A stretch of DNA of 64,000 nt from the NCBI GenBank assembly GCA_008360975.2, contig CM039183.1, forward strand, positions 47,049,850 through 47,113,849, written 5' to 3'. The translations under genes and the position numbers were made by a program. The notes under the pieces are model-generated. The model ran no database searches. It saw nothing but the letters and a program-made list of their open reading frames with translations, and was not told where the DNA came from. Position 1 is the first letter of the stretch. The number at the start of each line of letters is the position of its first letter. Origin of the DNA: Lichenostomus cassidix (Eukaryota; Chordata; Aves; Passeriformes; Meliphagidae). This document shows positions 14,376 through 29,501 of the stretch, piece by piece.

Positions 14376-14662
14376 GATGCAAGAAGCTGCAAATGGAGCT
14401 TGGTTACTCTGCCATTGCCTGACCTGCCCCAGTGGCACAGTTATGCACAGGACTGCCTTCAGAGCAGGAGAGAAGATAATAAGAAACACATAAATATCCA
14501 TCTGAGGCTTTGAACTAAAGGGTCTTTTCCACCTTCTCTGCTACACATGAGATGAAAAAATGTTACGTACCTTGCTATTCAGCAGACTACAGTCAACCAA
14601 GAGAGGATGGCAAAGAGGGGGACATATACAGATAGATGTGTACCTGCAGTCAATCCACTTAC

Positions 14663-15593
14663 TTTGGATTTCCAGCCCCTGGCTTCTTTCTCCGGAATAT
14701 GTTGAGGAAAGTGTTGGACTTGCAAGGTGCCTTGCCATCCCCGACGTGCATACGCACCACATCGGAGGTGGTGAAGGCACTGCGGACGTTCCTCTCGGGC
14801 TTGGCTATAATGATGTACATCTTAGGAGTGAACATGCACCCCAGAGCCACTGTAACGCTCAGGCTCACTGCGAAACAGGTGGTGATGATCTTGTAGTTGC
14901 TCCCGAAATAGATAGGCACGAAGGCCAGCCAGATGATACAAGTGGTGTACATGGTGAACGCAATGTACTTGGCCTCATTGAAGTTGGCGGGCACATTGCG
15001 AGTCTTGAAGGCATAGTATGTGCAGCTCATGATGAGGAGTCCATTGTAGCCCACGGGAGCCACGACGCCTAGGTTGCTGGTGTTGCAGATAAGGTAAACT
15101 TCCTTAATGCTGGGGTAGGAGAGGATGGGCATGGGGGGCTCCAGGATGATCAGCGTGATCACCAGCGTCAGCTGCACGCTGATGAGAATGAAGGCGATGA
15201 CCACCTGGGCCCAGGCGCTCATGAAGCGCGGCTTGCGCGTGCAGATCTTCTTCTTGCTGCCCGCCAGGATGCGCGCGATGCGGTTGGTTTTGGTCACCAG
15301 GGCGGAATAGCACATGGCGGAGGAGAGGCCCACCAAGAGGCGCTGGAGGTAGCAGGAGGTGGTGGTGGGTTTGGCTATAAGGGTGAAAGGGCAGACGTAA
15401 CCCAGAAAGATGCCAGCCAGGATAATATAGCAGAGCTCGCGGCTGGAGGACTTGACAACGGGGGTGTCTCTGTAGAGCACAAAGATAAGGGTGACAAACA
15501 TGGTGACCAGGATCCCCAGGCAGGAAAAGACCACAGCCACAATAGACTCTATATTGCTCCACTGGAGGTACTTTACAGGGATGGGTTCGCAGC
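14663..15593 (-). CDS. GRM1: GRM1 internal exon: seven-transmembrane domain and proximal tail, residues ~577-887
   Basis: This exon encodes the whole heptahelical domain of mGluR1, which couples through Gq to phospholipase C in the plasma membrane. After the acceptor CACTGCAG|GC it starts CEPIPVKYLQW. TM1 is around FSCLGILVTMFVTLIF, TM2 around CYIILAGIFLGY, and TM3 around YLQRLLVGLSSAMCYS. The basic second intracellular loop has KKKICTRKPRF, and TM5 begins near NLGVVAPVGYNG. TM6 contains IIWLAFVPIYFG, and TM7 ends with the class C PKxY motif in FTPKMY. The tail VRSAFTTSDVVRMHVGDGK followed by SNTFLNIFRRKK identifies GRM1 rather than GRM5. The exon has 309 full codons and ends with two bases before a strong donor AA|GTAAGT, which is residue 886, where mammalian mGluR1 splice forms diverge. 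Without splicing the frame ends AAG TAA at 14659. The middle of the exon (about 15170-15320) is unusually CpG-rich. Confidence 0.97.
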
Positions 15594-18500
15594 CTGCAGT
15601 GTACAGAAGAGAAACAGAGTGTTAGAAAGGCAGCTCCCAGGAGAACTTTTCTTCCTGAATTCTAATAAAATCCAATAATTAACATATGCCAATGTGCCAG
15701 GTATTATTAAAACCATTTTAACAAAGAAGAGAACTGCATGCAGCATGGAAAATTTTGGACAAAATATTTTCAAAAGACAGCCAGTTTTGGATGTCCCAAA
15801 CTTTCTCTTGATGCTACAACAGGAAATTAGATTTGGAAATACCTGCATTTGGAGATACCTGATTACAAGCCCAGCATATCAAAGGCACAGCTGGGAACAG
15901 AACTCAGACAAACTCAGCACCATGCCTTCATTTCAGCAGGGAAAGGATTGTTGCAAATCAGAATGGGTAGTCTTTTGACCCCACAGATTAATTTATTTAG
16001 TCATTACCACAATCGCTATAGTTTGATCTATTACATTTTTGTGAAAATTACTCAATAAGTAACATGAATTAATCAGAGGTCTGTGGACAGAAAAATGGTA
16101 ATAAATCCAAAATTTTAATAGAACTATATCATAGTTCTGCTTTTTCTTAATATTACCTTATTCTTATTTTATCAAACCCTCTGCTCATTGTTTGCCCACT
16201 AAATAATATAATTTAATTTTCTTGGAAAAGTCAAACCCACAGAATATGCATGCCTTCAAATAAAAACTGGAAAGGCTTTCCTTTCTGATTAGTACAGACA
16301 TCCAAACACAAGTTTCTTTTAAGATGGTACTTAACTGCTCTCTCCCACACTCAAGTTAAAGGAGTCTCTGGGTATCTTCCTCACTGTGCTGAAGAATACC
16401 AGCAACAAACATCACAGAGAAAATAAAATCCTTTGTGTTAATAAGATGTTATGGTTGTGAAGCTGTTATGGAAAACCTTCATTCTGGCATTTTCTAATTT
16501 CTGTTCTAATGACTTAATAGTTCCAAAATGCTTTAAACATGTTTCTTTATGCCAAGGGAAATATCCATGGCCTCTTCTGCTTCTTGTTTCTGTCCTTCTT
16601 CATTTTTCCGTGAACACAGCTCACCTTTTCTGCCTTCCTCCCACCTCTCAAGGATCTTTCCTCCCAGTCCCTCACCATCTGAGTTCCCCTTCCAGTTCAG
16701 TTCTTTCTAGCCACCTCTCCAGCCAGATGTCTTCCTTACAAACTACTGGTCCAGATTTTCTCATTCTGGACTGGCTGCTCATGAGCTCTGCCTGTCTGAG
16801 TTGTTGGACTTGGCTGAAAAGAACAGGGAAAAGATGGTGATGTCAGCAAGTTTGTGGGAGAACCTTTTTTCCTCTGAGTTGTGCTGCTAAATCTTATCAA
16901 TGGCCCCGATGTGATGGGCAAAAGTCATGCTCAGTCCCTTCCTTCTCAGTATGGAGTGTATCTGCAGAAACCATCTATGAACTAAAAGCTTCTGAGTCCC
17001 ATAGTTTTGCCTAATTTATATGCATCTTCCATGGGGCAACACAAAATTAACAACAGATACCTGTACTGTAATGTAAAGTCCTTCCAATTAATAGAAAAGT
17101 AAGCAGAGGTATGGATCAGGGTTGAAGAGTTTTACTGTAACCTCATTTTGAGAAACAGAAGAAGAAAAAATGGGGTTTTTTTAAATTAAAAAAAAATCAG
17201 CCGAAGGCGAAGTCCTGACATGGAAAATTTCTCCTTAACTTTTAATGGCTGACAATGTCATATGAACTGAAAGAAGGTCTTCTGTACACTTTTTCTCTAA
17301 GAATACCAGGCTGTCTTAACTACAGGTGGTGTTGTTACACATGCCAGTAACATCAAAAACCATAGAAATTATAGCAGTAGCAACCAGAGATCTTATTTTG
17401 TAAAGAAAATATTATAAAGAAAATTTTACAGAGAAAACTATTTTGCTCAATGTGGTCTGTTCAAGACTCAGATAGGAAACCCATATTTCCAATAATTACT
17501 TTTGTGGTGAAATATGAAAGAACAGCTCTTTATTAGAAGTGTGAACCTTTGGCCATCGGCCTCAGCAGCCCTGACTGGAAACTGGCCCCTTCTGCAATTT
17601 AATAAAAGACTAAGGATCAGAAGCTCCTGCTCGTTGATTAATACCTATGAAGCTCTTCTCAAACAAGATTTAAGGCAAAAGTGATTGTCAGCAGTTGTTG
17701 GAAGGGTTAAGTTTCAATATGGGCTTTAAGTTTAACAATATCAAGACATACTCACATTATTCCACTTTAAACTGTATTTCCAGGAGCTTAGCCCAGATCC
17801 AACATGGTAGTTAAGACTATCGTTTCCTTTAGGCTTATCCTGTGTAAGATTTTCTTGGAAATCTGTTCCATTAAACCAGTGTAATTCTTGTGCACCAGCA
17901 AGCCCAAGAACCACATATTGTACAAGCAATGCAAAAAGTTCCCTGCACTGCTTATTATCAGCTAACAGTTGTTGGTTGTCAGTGCCTGTGAAGATGGGTC
18001 ATCTCCCAGCTAGGACAAAGTGAGCTCTGGAACCCCACTGAGACTGAGGGAGGATACCCAGGAAATTGTGCACATATTTCAAAACAAAACAAAACAAAAC
18101 AAAGCACAAAAAAAAAAAAAAAAAAAAGCACCCCCACAGCAACTAACCCAAACCTCAAAAAAATCTGAGAATTAATGGCAAAAGCTTTACAGTTAAAATT
18201 TATGGTAAAAAGGGGTCTGGTAGTTTTCATGTGCTATTTTCCCTGCATTTTGACCATGAATAATTTCCGAGATCAGAAGGCTAATAATTTTTTTTTTTAA
18301 TTATTATATTCACAGTGCAAGGCAATAAGAGAATCTACAATATTTTCTGAGGTCATTAACACATCTCAGTTAACTGATGGCCCCAAAATCGATTCTTTTC
18401 ATAAGTCTATAAAACTTCCTATCCTATTTTGGATTTTATTTTATTGCCTATTTAGGATGATTTATGTAAACTGAGTTTACTAGCTTGACATTCATCCTTC

Positions 18501-21077
18501 TTATATTCTGGTACTATAAAAGATATATCTTCTCTTGATACAAGGTTTAAGGTACTGGCTTTAGTGACTATTTCTCAGGTCAGGTTTTCATCATGTGTGG
18601 TGAGAAATCCTTTGTGTCTGCTGAGTCCACTTCACTGAATTCATATTTGGGGGAAGCAATAAAAAAAAAGCTTTTTACATTTAAAAATAAAATTAAAATG
18701 TCAGGAAATGATTGCTGAGAAACAGAGACTGATTTCAAATGGAGAAAATGAGCACCTTGAAAACATGTCTTACGAAATGGGTTAGTATGTGCTTCACATT
18801 TCTTAAAGGGATTAAGGATTTTAGAGCCTCCATCTGTGATGGAAAATGAGTTTAAAACCACATACATGTTTAGCATTTAAGATTTAAGGCAAAGGGAAAA
18901 ACAATCTGCACTGTGAGATGTTACCGTCTGTGTCTAGATGCTATGGTGACTGTCAGGGTATGAATACAACACATAAAATCAAGCTATAAAAACACTTTTG
19001 ATGGGAGTGCTGGCGAGAAAAGAGAATTCCAAATTAAATCATACCAATGGTGACTCCCACAAAGTTCAAGAGACAGAGTTTATCTAGATAAATCACCCTC
19101 TTCTAAGGATTAGAATGGCATCAGCTTCCCTTCACAGCTTTGTACCTTGTAGTATGGTTCAAGTAAATCAATTTTAAAAAAGAAGGCTTTTTCTTCAATA
19201 AGACAGACTGAAGAAGCTGTGCAGGAGCAGACTGCCATTTCAATGTTCTCTAGGAAATAAGTCGATTGTTGTGCTGTCATTTGGCTGACGTTACTGTGAT
19301 CTTAGAACAGCAGCAGTCCAGTCTCCTTGCTGAGAAGAAACACAAATCAGCAGGTCATCTACTGATTTCATTAAAAGTTAATAGATTGCAACATGCCCTG
19401 GAGATTTTTTCCAGCACTGATGGTTTCCGCAACTCTTTTCAGCAGCGCCTGTCATTTTGACATGACCCCTTTTGAGCTACTTTGAGCAGCTGGTAGTACT
19501 GAACCATATTCTCTCAAGTGCACATTGATCTCTCACCAGGTTCTCGTTCTGGCTTCTTTTTAATCAATAAGTCACAGTTTTCTTCCCTGAAGACTCAGTG
19601 CAAACAATTCTGTAAACTTCCAAGACCAGCAAAAAACCTGGTTCTCTATGAATAGCTGCTTTAAAATTAGCAGACTCTGGTGTCCTAGGAGCAGGAATTA
19701 AATTTTCCAATGATCAGGACATATATGAAGAGTTCTATGGATTTTTAAAAAAATTTCTTTTAATACCAGACATTTCTCTGCAATTTGGGTCCTTACAGAA
19801 GGTATTTTTCATTAACTGCTCTCCCTACAACCCAGTGACATGAAACTTGAAGGGTTTGAATGATCACTGAGATTTCTGTATCCTGACAAATCTGTTTGTA
19901 GGTTCAGCTGCACACCAGAGCAGGATTGGGGTGGGGGTGATGGGAGTAGGAGGTATGGGATATAGACATTTACACACCCATCTGGGACATGACCATTACT
20001 TAATTTCCATAGAAAACGAAGACACAAAACAGGTCGCATTTCCCAGTCCCTTGTGATTAATTTTTACCTGGAGAAGTGGCTAGCTTTCCCTCACAAAATA
20101 CATCCTCTGAGAGCTCATTTGGCTTCACTGACTAGCTTAAAGTATCTCATAGAACAATTTAATTGAAGCTTGAGGATTTTGTCTATGTGTTAAATGTTGC
20201 AGCAACATCTAGCTGCCAGCCAGTAATCGTAAAGGACAAAGGTGTTATAAGTCGCACATTTGATCTTCGGCTAGCTGATCAGATTGTTTCTCTGACTAGG
20301 AATGATGCCCTGATGAATGCTGACAGATTCAACAAGATTTGCAGAGGTGACATGGGGCAGAGGTGCCTCTAGTCTTTCACAGTGATACAAAGCAAACATT
20401 AAGGTCAGGATCATGTTTCTCAATGTGTTATTGCTATTTTTTGGGTGTAATGGTTGCTGCAAAGCCCAGAGCAGGTGTGGAGGTTGACCTTGATAAGTAA
20501 AAAATATACAGAAGGATGCCACAGCACACAACTCATCCAAAGCGTATACACAAGGGAGACCAATACTAACTCTTTCCAGACAGCCTTTATGAGGATTTTG
20601 TTGAAATTCCTCTTGCTGGTGGGTGCAGTAAGAATGATTTTTATACAAAACAAGAGTCCAGTTACCAGTTACTGAAGGTCCTGAAATCCCAGATAAAGTG
20701 CTACTAATTGTATGGTAAAATGATCATAAAACAGTATCAAGTCAATATGACAAGAATGTGCTGAAGTCTTGTGATAGTCACTGCTAAATTGCAGCAAATG
20801 CTGATGAGTTCATCAGCAGACTTAACAGCTTTATTAATACTTGTGCTAAATGAAGGAAAGGAACAGACAGATTATAATATTTCTTCTTGGCAGAAATTTT
20901 TCTGTCTTTATTGTCTCTGCTGTTGCACTAAGCTGAAAGACACTCTAAGCTGCACTGGAATGCATGTCCAAGTATGCACCTTGAATATCTCTGCATGTTA
21001 CCATCTTACTGTCCAGCACACGGCATTCTCCTCGTGCCCTGTAGAAAGGGAATGAGTTTGGAGGGACACATCCCTAC
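15594..21077 (-). other. GRM1: GRM1 intron between cysteine-rich and 7TM exons
   Basis: This is a 5.5 kb intron running from donor GTAGGG at 21077 to acceptor CACTGCAG at 15601-15594. Most of it is AT-rich unique-looking sequence. It holds a CAAAA repeat ending in a 20-A run at 18080-18127 and a G-rich patch at about 19928-19959. I see no coding exon or RNA gene in it. Confidence 0.85.
18080..18127. repeat. CAAAA repeat ending in a 20-A run
   Basis: Several CAAAA units are followed by AGCAC and then 20 consecutive A. The arrangement could be a retroposon tail, but no element body was recognised beside it. Confidence 0.92.
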
Positions 21078-21204
21078 CTGTCAGGTCAGCATTCGGCCAC
21101 CAGCCAAGCTCACAGGCTTTACATGTGAATTCATCCTGAACAAATTCATTCTCCTTGCAAGCCGTGCAAATCCAGCAGCAGCTCACTTCTCCTTTCCTGA
21201 TCAC
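21078..21204 (-). CDS. GRM1: GRM1 internal exon: cysteine-rich domain, residues ~535-577
   Basis: This exon encodes the cysteine-rich domain that couples closure of the glutamate-binding lobes to the transmembrane bundle. The acceptor is TTATTGCAG|GTG and the donor is CAG|GTAGGG. There are 42 complete codons plus the first base of Gly577. The translation starts VIRKGEVSCCWICTACKEN, then has FVQDEFTCKAC and ends at GWWPNADLT. Six cysteines with the spacing typical of class C receptors are visible, and a seventh follows as the first full codon of the next exon. The flanking introns are short on the upstream side (1.9 kb) and 5.5 kb downstream. The exon is 127 bases long, so skipping it would be frame-shifting. 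Confidence 0.96.
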
Positions 21205-23343
<2,139 letters not shown>

Positions 23344-24769
23344 CTAAATATTTGTGTTATCCCTTAACACCAAGGACTTAGGTTTCACAAAAACCCCAAA
23401 TCCTGTAGGATTTGCAGCGGAATCACAAGAAATGTCAGCTCTGATTGCCATACAATTGCTGATTGCCTGCCTTGCTTGCATAAAAGCCATGGGTAAAGTT
23501 GTGTGTCCAGGAGGAGCGGCACACCAAAGACAGCAAACTCTGCTAAAGACATGCTGGCAATGTCTGGATGCTGTGTTTTCAAGTAATTTTTCAATACATC
23601 TTTAAAATTGACTTGGTGTCTCCATGCAGGTTGGCTGTAATATAGCCTTGCTGGAAGCTCTTAAGTAGCAATGGTCAAACCAACTGAACTGGTTTGCCGT
23701 AAGTTAACTGTAAGCTCTAAGCTCAACTATTCATGTTATGCAGCCCAGTGATTCTCTCAGGAAAAGTTAGTAGCTCAGTCACAACATTTACTTCTCACCC
23801 TAGGCAAGTAGGAGAGCATTTCCCAAGGCTAAGGTAAAGGAAGCATAAAAAACTGTTACAGTAAACATCCAGCCTCCACCATTGGTTTCAATGTGTTGGA
23901 CCTAATGTGTGCACATCTGTTATTGCTAATTATTCTATTATTTTACCCACAGAATGTGGCTGGTTTCTTAGTACGAAATAAGCAAGAATGGAAGAATGAA
24001 TGCTGGAGTGTGCACAGAGAGGAAGAACTACAAAAGAGGCTAAACCTACAGCCTTGTCTTTCAAGATGAGGAGGGGGAGGGCTTTGTTTAATAAATGACA
24101 AGTGAAAGAGGATTGAGAACAAGGAATCAGCATTGGAGCTGAAAATAACAAAGCATCTTCTCTTTTCTAAGCCTGGGAGTTACTGCCTTGCTCTTTTGTA
24201 CTGGATTGTCTCAGTCTCTGGAGAAAAAAATCTTTTGTTTACAATGGGTGTTGCTAATCTGTACATGCTTTAAGAATGAAAGATAAGATAAGCAAAGTGT
24301 GAGCCATAAATAAAACTGGGATATTTGGTTGTGAGCTAAGAGAGAGACATCCATTTCTTTCTTTTCCATTTTGAGATTCAAACATGCAAAATCTCAACTC
24401 TCTCTACACTTCAGAGAGGGAAGAGGTACTAGAATTATTCTCTGGAGTAGAGCAGAGCAATTATCTTAACTCAGTCTTTTGGGTTTCTCTAGTAAAAGAT
24501 GATTTAAAGAAATGCATATTTACAGCTGTAATTAGATCTCAGTTTTGCAAATATGCATGCTCAGATAATGCCACTGCCACTGCAGAGTTCCACTGAGTCA
24601 CGTGTGACAAGGGATTCCGGTCACCGAGTTCGATGGAGCTCCAAGCAGGAAGCAGCTCCACTGGTTGGCAATTGGCACTAATCAAGGCATTGCTTAGGAA
24701 AGGGCTAAATTTCCAATTCATTAGTGAACAATTGCTTCTCATATCCCAGCTCTTCTAAAGGAAGTGACT

Positions 24770-24794
24770 AAAAAAAAAAAAAAAAAAAAAAAAA
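24770..24794. repeat. A homopolymer (25)
   Basis: An uninterrupted run of 25 A lies in the 5.9 kb intron. In the GRM1 transcript it reads as poly(U). Confidence 0.97.
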
Positions 24795-27700
24795 GCTGTT
24801 TGCAGGCCTGCAAGAACTCAGGATAGCAAGAAATAGTGAGAGTCAAGCCTTTCGTAATGGAGACTCAACAGACAGGAGTAAAACTCAGCAGAAATGTACA
24901 CGCCTCTTCCTAGCAAGAAAAATGTACTTGGATTTTAGTTTGACCTTATATTAGACTGATTCAAAATCAGTTACTCTGGGCTGGAAAATTAATTCAGGAA
25001 GGGGAATAAAAGACTACTAAAATCTCACATTCCCTTAATGGAATTTTTGAGCCTGCACACAGTTTTCATTTTTACAAAAATACATTACAAGGCACAGAGT
25101 GACATTAATGCAATATCAATTAAAAGTTTCTTCTGTGTTCTTGTAATACTATTCCCTTTCCTATAGGTTACCTGTCAAAGAATAAAGTAGACTAAAAGCT
25201 CTTACACAGCCTTGCTTTATGACAAGTTGTAGTATAATGTTTGCAGCTTTGATATGCAACTTGAATTTTAAGTGGAAAAGTGTGGTCTAACAAATACCCT
25301 TGGTATATGGAGACATGCTAAAGTTCTTTATCCTTTCCTTCTTTTCCTTAATGAAAAATCTGTGCTTTGAGCAAGGACAAATTCAGTGCTGGAAGACCTC
25401 CTCCCATCCCTTTGCTCACATATGTACATCAGTAATAATTTTGGGCTGTGTCCATGCTAAAAATTTTGGTCCCAAAAGAAGTGGAATTTGCCAGGGTTGT
25501 GAGGCTCGAAGAGAGGCTTCTTGGAGGCAGTTGTATTTCACACACATATGGCAGCATTTAAAGAACCCATTAAAACACTCTGCAGGTAAGAAAATTAATC
25601 CTTCTTTTAATACAGGAGCAATCTCTCTGGCATATTGGGAATGATGTGACACAATAGGTAGTGTCTTATGAACAAGTTACTTGTAAAGCAAGCCAATATA
25701 TTAGTCAGCTGGTCACAGCCACACTCTTACTAGCTGAAGTTACCTTTTTCCACAGCCACAATACCAGACTGGTACTGATGTTTGCTATCCTGGAAGTCAG
25801 GATGAGAAGGAGCAATGCTGAGGAATGCCAGGATGTAAATGGACAAAACAACCAACTATGGATTCAAATGCCAAATCAGAAAAGCATATTTAAAAAAGAA
25901 AAAAATTGTTTACATACAAGCTTGAAGGCTTTGCCTACGGCAAAATTTGGTTATTTACCCAAAGCATTGGAGTTGATAATGTTGTCATGACTAAAGCCAC
26001 AACAGCTATTGGAAAGTTTGAACTAAATAGATTTACATGGTTTTAAGTCCAAGTCTAATTAGGATGAAATGTTAGTTATGTGAAATATTTCTCTTATTTT
26101 GTGAACCTCAGTATTTCTCCACACATCAGAGGTCAGTTGTAGGGGCTGAAATTTCTCCTGCCTGTTGTCACAAAGCATTTTATGGTCAGAGGTCTATAAA
26201 AATAATTTGTTCTAGAGAGGTGAGGTTCTTCATATCAGCCGCAAGGTAAAAGGAGGTAATTACCTAGAATAGACTAGAATTAAGAATGTATCTCTCTATC
26301 CCAGAGAAGGATGTCATATTGACTACTGCATCCTTCACACCTTCTCCAGCCATTTCTGGAAATTTGAGTGGTATGATTACTACAGAGAAAGGAAATGGGA
26401 GCTACTCAATGAAAGTAAAAAGTGCAGCAAATTTACCAGCATGTTCTTAATGACAGAACAGCGAGCACATGAGTTGAGTTTCCAGAGTTACAGCCACGTC
26501 ATTTTTCCCAGAGGCAGTGCAATCAGCTAAATGACTGCATTTGTGCACTTCCAATAAAAGTCTGCTTCATATTTCTGCACACACCTTTGACAACATGTTT
26601 GTGTTTTATAATCTCATTTTGATAAAAGCTTGAAACCATGAATTGAGCCTGAGATAGAAAAAGAGTTGTATCTATACAAATGGTTAAGGTTTCATGAAGC
26701 TGCAAGGGTTCCAAAACAGGACATTATGGGAGTGCCAGTCAGACATAAGTACAGGAAACTCTATCTGCTCTACCCCTGATGATTGCAGTTAGGAGTTTGT
26801 AGGAGTCAATTGCTTGAAGAACCTTACAGATTTTGAAAATTATGAGGAAGGTTGCTGCCTTCTAAGAAGGAGTATTATTCCACTTTATGCAGTTGATTTG
26901 TTCACATGATTTGATGACAGGATATATAAAAACTTTTTACACATTTGTGTGACATTCTTGCACTGGCATAGAAAAGCCAAAAACTAGGAAATTTCACTGC
27001 ACTGTACTTAGGTGTTTTATGTGATGTTTATGTTTCCATTTTGCTGAGGTACAAAAAGTCTTTTGGGTATTGACAAAGTGCTATGGTCTGTTCACTGATC
27101 CACAGACAGCCTTTCCACAAGAAGCTGTGGCAACCCTACAGCCAATCTGAAGCTAAAGACAATTCTGTTAAACTACTGCTGGCATACAAGGATCTGACAG
27201 ACTGTGCAGATCACATTTCATACACATATAGCCTTTCTCTGATACGATATTGCCCCTGTCATAAATGTCACAGATTGATCCAAGGATTACAGAATGAATA
27301 ATAAAAAGGTTATTTGGATTTCCTTGCCCAGACTTGCTAGCTCCAGCTGTGGAAATAGAAATGCAAAACCACAACAAAAAACCCCCCTACCTAAAATAAC
27401 CTATCAAATTCTGAGTAGGCCAGGGAATCAAGAAAAATGAACCTTGCTATAGACCAACATGATGGATGGAATAAATTCTATCATTCTGGCATACTCAGAG
27501 CAATATCCTCATATAAACTCTCTTATGTGTTCAATTTAGCAACCGCTCAGTCTAATTCCATGCTTGGTACTGATGAGAGTTGTGAAAATGCTCTTGGGTG
27601 ACAAAATAATAAATAAGAATTAGGCTAAAATTGGAAAATTACATCTAAACATCAAACCAAATAGCTATCAGACAGAAAAAGCAGGATATGCAAAGCTGGA

Positions 27701-28890
27701 GTAATGTTTTTATGGACACAAATAGTGTGCAAAAAGCATAAAGCTGCACTAAGCAGTAATTTCTCTGTATTATCTAAATTATATGTGCAAAGACTTGATT
27801 TATGCATTTGTGTCGATAAGTATGTGTTAGAATGTAAGGGAATTGCTTGCTTCTACTTTCAAAGGCTGACCTAGATGATCTGTATTTTTAACTAAAATAA
27901 ATCTGAAGTCAATGCTCAACAAGACCGAACTAACTATCTTTTTATTACTAATTAAATGTAACAAACTGTTTAAATGTATATACTGTTTTAATAGGACTAC
28001 AGAAAAGAACATAACAATATAGAAAATGGTAAAATGTTGGCTGGTTTTGCTAATAAAGCCTAGTAATAGAGATAAGAGTTGTTTTAAGACCCGTCTGTCA
28101 TACCAGTACTCTTTGGAGGCATGAAAAAACATGAAGACTCTTTTTTGCTCCAGAGCCCTCCCTTTGTGTGGTGTTGGCACTCAGATGCACTTATGCAACA
28201 AGCCCAAAGATGGAGTGAGAGAGTCTTTTATAACACTTTCATAACTCAGTAGGAAAACTAACTTCAGTGAAGCAATCCCTGAGTAGGTTTCAATTGATAA
28301 TGGCTTTTGCACTCCAGCAACTGAATTAAATATATTTTAAAAGAGAAAACAAACCAAAAATCCATGTGTTAAAATAGTTTAACAGAACCCACAAAACTAA
28401 ATGAAAGTAGGGATCTTTGTCAGTTTGGTCCCATAAGAAAAACAAAGGTGACATCCAACTCCACAAAGGTGCTGCTTTACCCACTGCTTGGATACATCCT
28501 GTATCTGCTGGGGGGTAGAAAATAACAGCTGCCACAGATGGGACCAGACCCCCGATGAGTGGAACAGAAACTTCTGCCAAAAAAACCCTAATTATTTGTC
28601 CTGCTCTACACAGACCTTTCTTTAAATCCTGGGACTGATCTGATTGTATTTGGAGTGAAACAAGTTAAGAGAATCATACAGGAAGTTACCAATTAACACT
28701 AAATAATCTCTGGCAAGGTTTCAGCAGAGCTCCAGTTGGAAAAAGATGTGCTCTAGAGCCCTCTCTTCAAAACCATGGCAGGCAAATGTTTCATTAAATT
28801 CCAATCATTTGTATTAGGCTTTATACATACTAAAACCCTGGTGCTGAGCCCCAGTAATACCTTGTCCAGCAAAAGTCTGTGAGTTACAAG

Positions 28891-28944
28891 GTTTGTCATC
28901 TCCTGAAACACTAGAAGAAACAGTTTGTCATCTCCTGAAACACT
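28891..28944. repeat. 22-base direct duplication
   Basis: GTTTGTCATCTCCTGAAACACT wording occurs at 28891-28912 and again, identically, at 28923-28944, separated by ten bases. It looks like a recent local duplication. Confidence 0.95.
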
Positions 28945-29162
28945 GGCCTGTACTGTAGCTCCTGTCCCAATATAAGATACCATGTGTTACTAGTGTTATT
29001 CAAATGGCTATTGGAAAGACTGATCCAGATAACTCCATAGTTGTCTTAGGGTATGCATGCTTTATGTTTCAGCAAAACAGCCAAAGAAATCTATGTCACC
29101 AAACCCAGTAATGTCCTCACTTCCCAGCCTCTGGTTTAATTAGGTGAGATGAAACCACTTTA

Positions 29163-29501
<339 letters not shown>

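Larger units (their letters stand above)
1..14662 (-). other. GRM1: GRM1 intron downstream of the 7TM exon (3' end not in window)
   Basis: This stretch begins with the consensus donor GTAAGT at 14662-14657 and reaches the window edge without a recognisable next exon. I looked for the long mGluR1a cytoplasmic tail (RLSVHVKTNE type sequence, proline and glutamine runs) and for the short alternative tail (KKRQPEFSP type sequence) on the minus strand and found neither. It contains a 23-T run at 639-661, a GC-rich patch at about 3050-3320, an A-rich CAAAA tract at 12262-12342, and inverted repeats at 11348-11389, 12828-12852 and 14348-14375. The open frames here, including a 193-codon frame at 2249-2830 on the plus strand, have no family resemblance and are probably chance. 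Confidence 0.8.

Noticed and set aside
14560..15072. 170-codon plus-strand open frame
   Set aside because: It is the antisense shadow of the GRM1 7TM exon, which has correct splice sites, phase and family match on the minus strand.
15104..15562. 152-codon minus-strand open frame
   Set aside because: It is an alternative frame of the GC-rich 7TM exon; its histidine- and proline-rich translation has no family resemblance.
19928..19959. Second G-quadruplex candidate
   Set aside because: The last loop between GGG runs is about 12 bases, beyond the usual limit of seven, so formation is less likely.
28891..28944. CRISPR-like repeat-spacer pair
   Set aside because: Only two copies in a vertebrate intron; a local duplication is the sufficient explanation.
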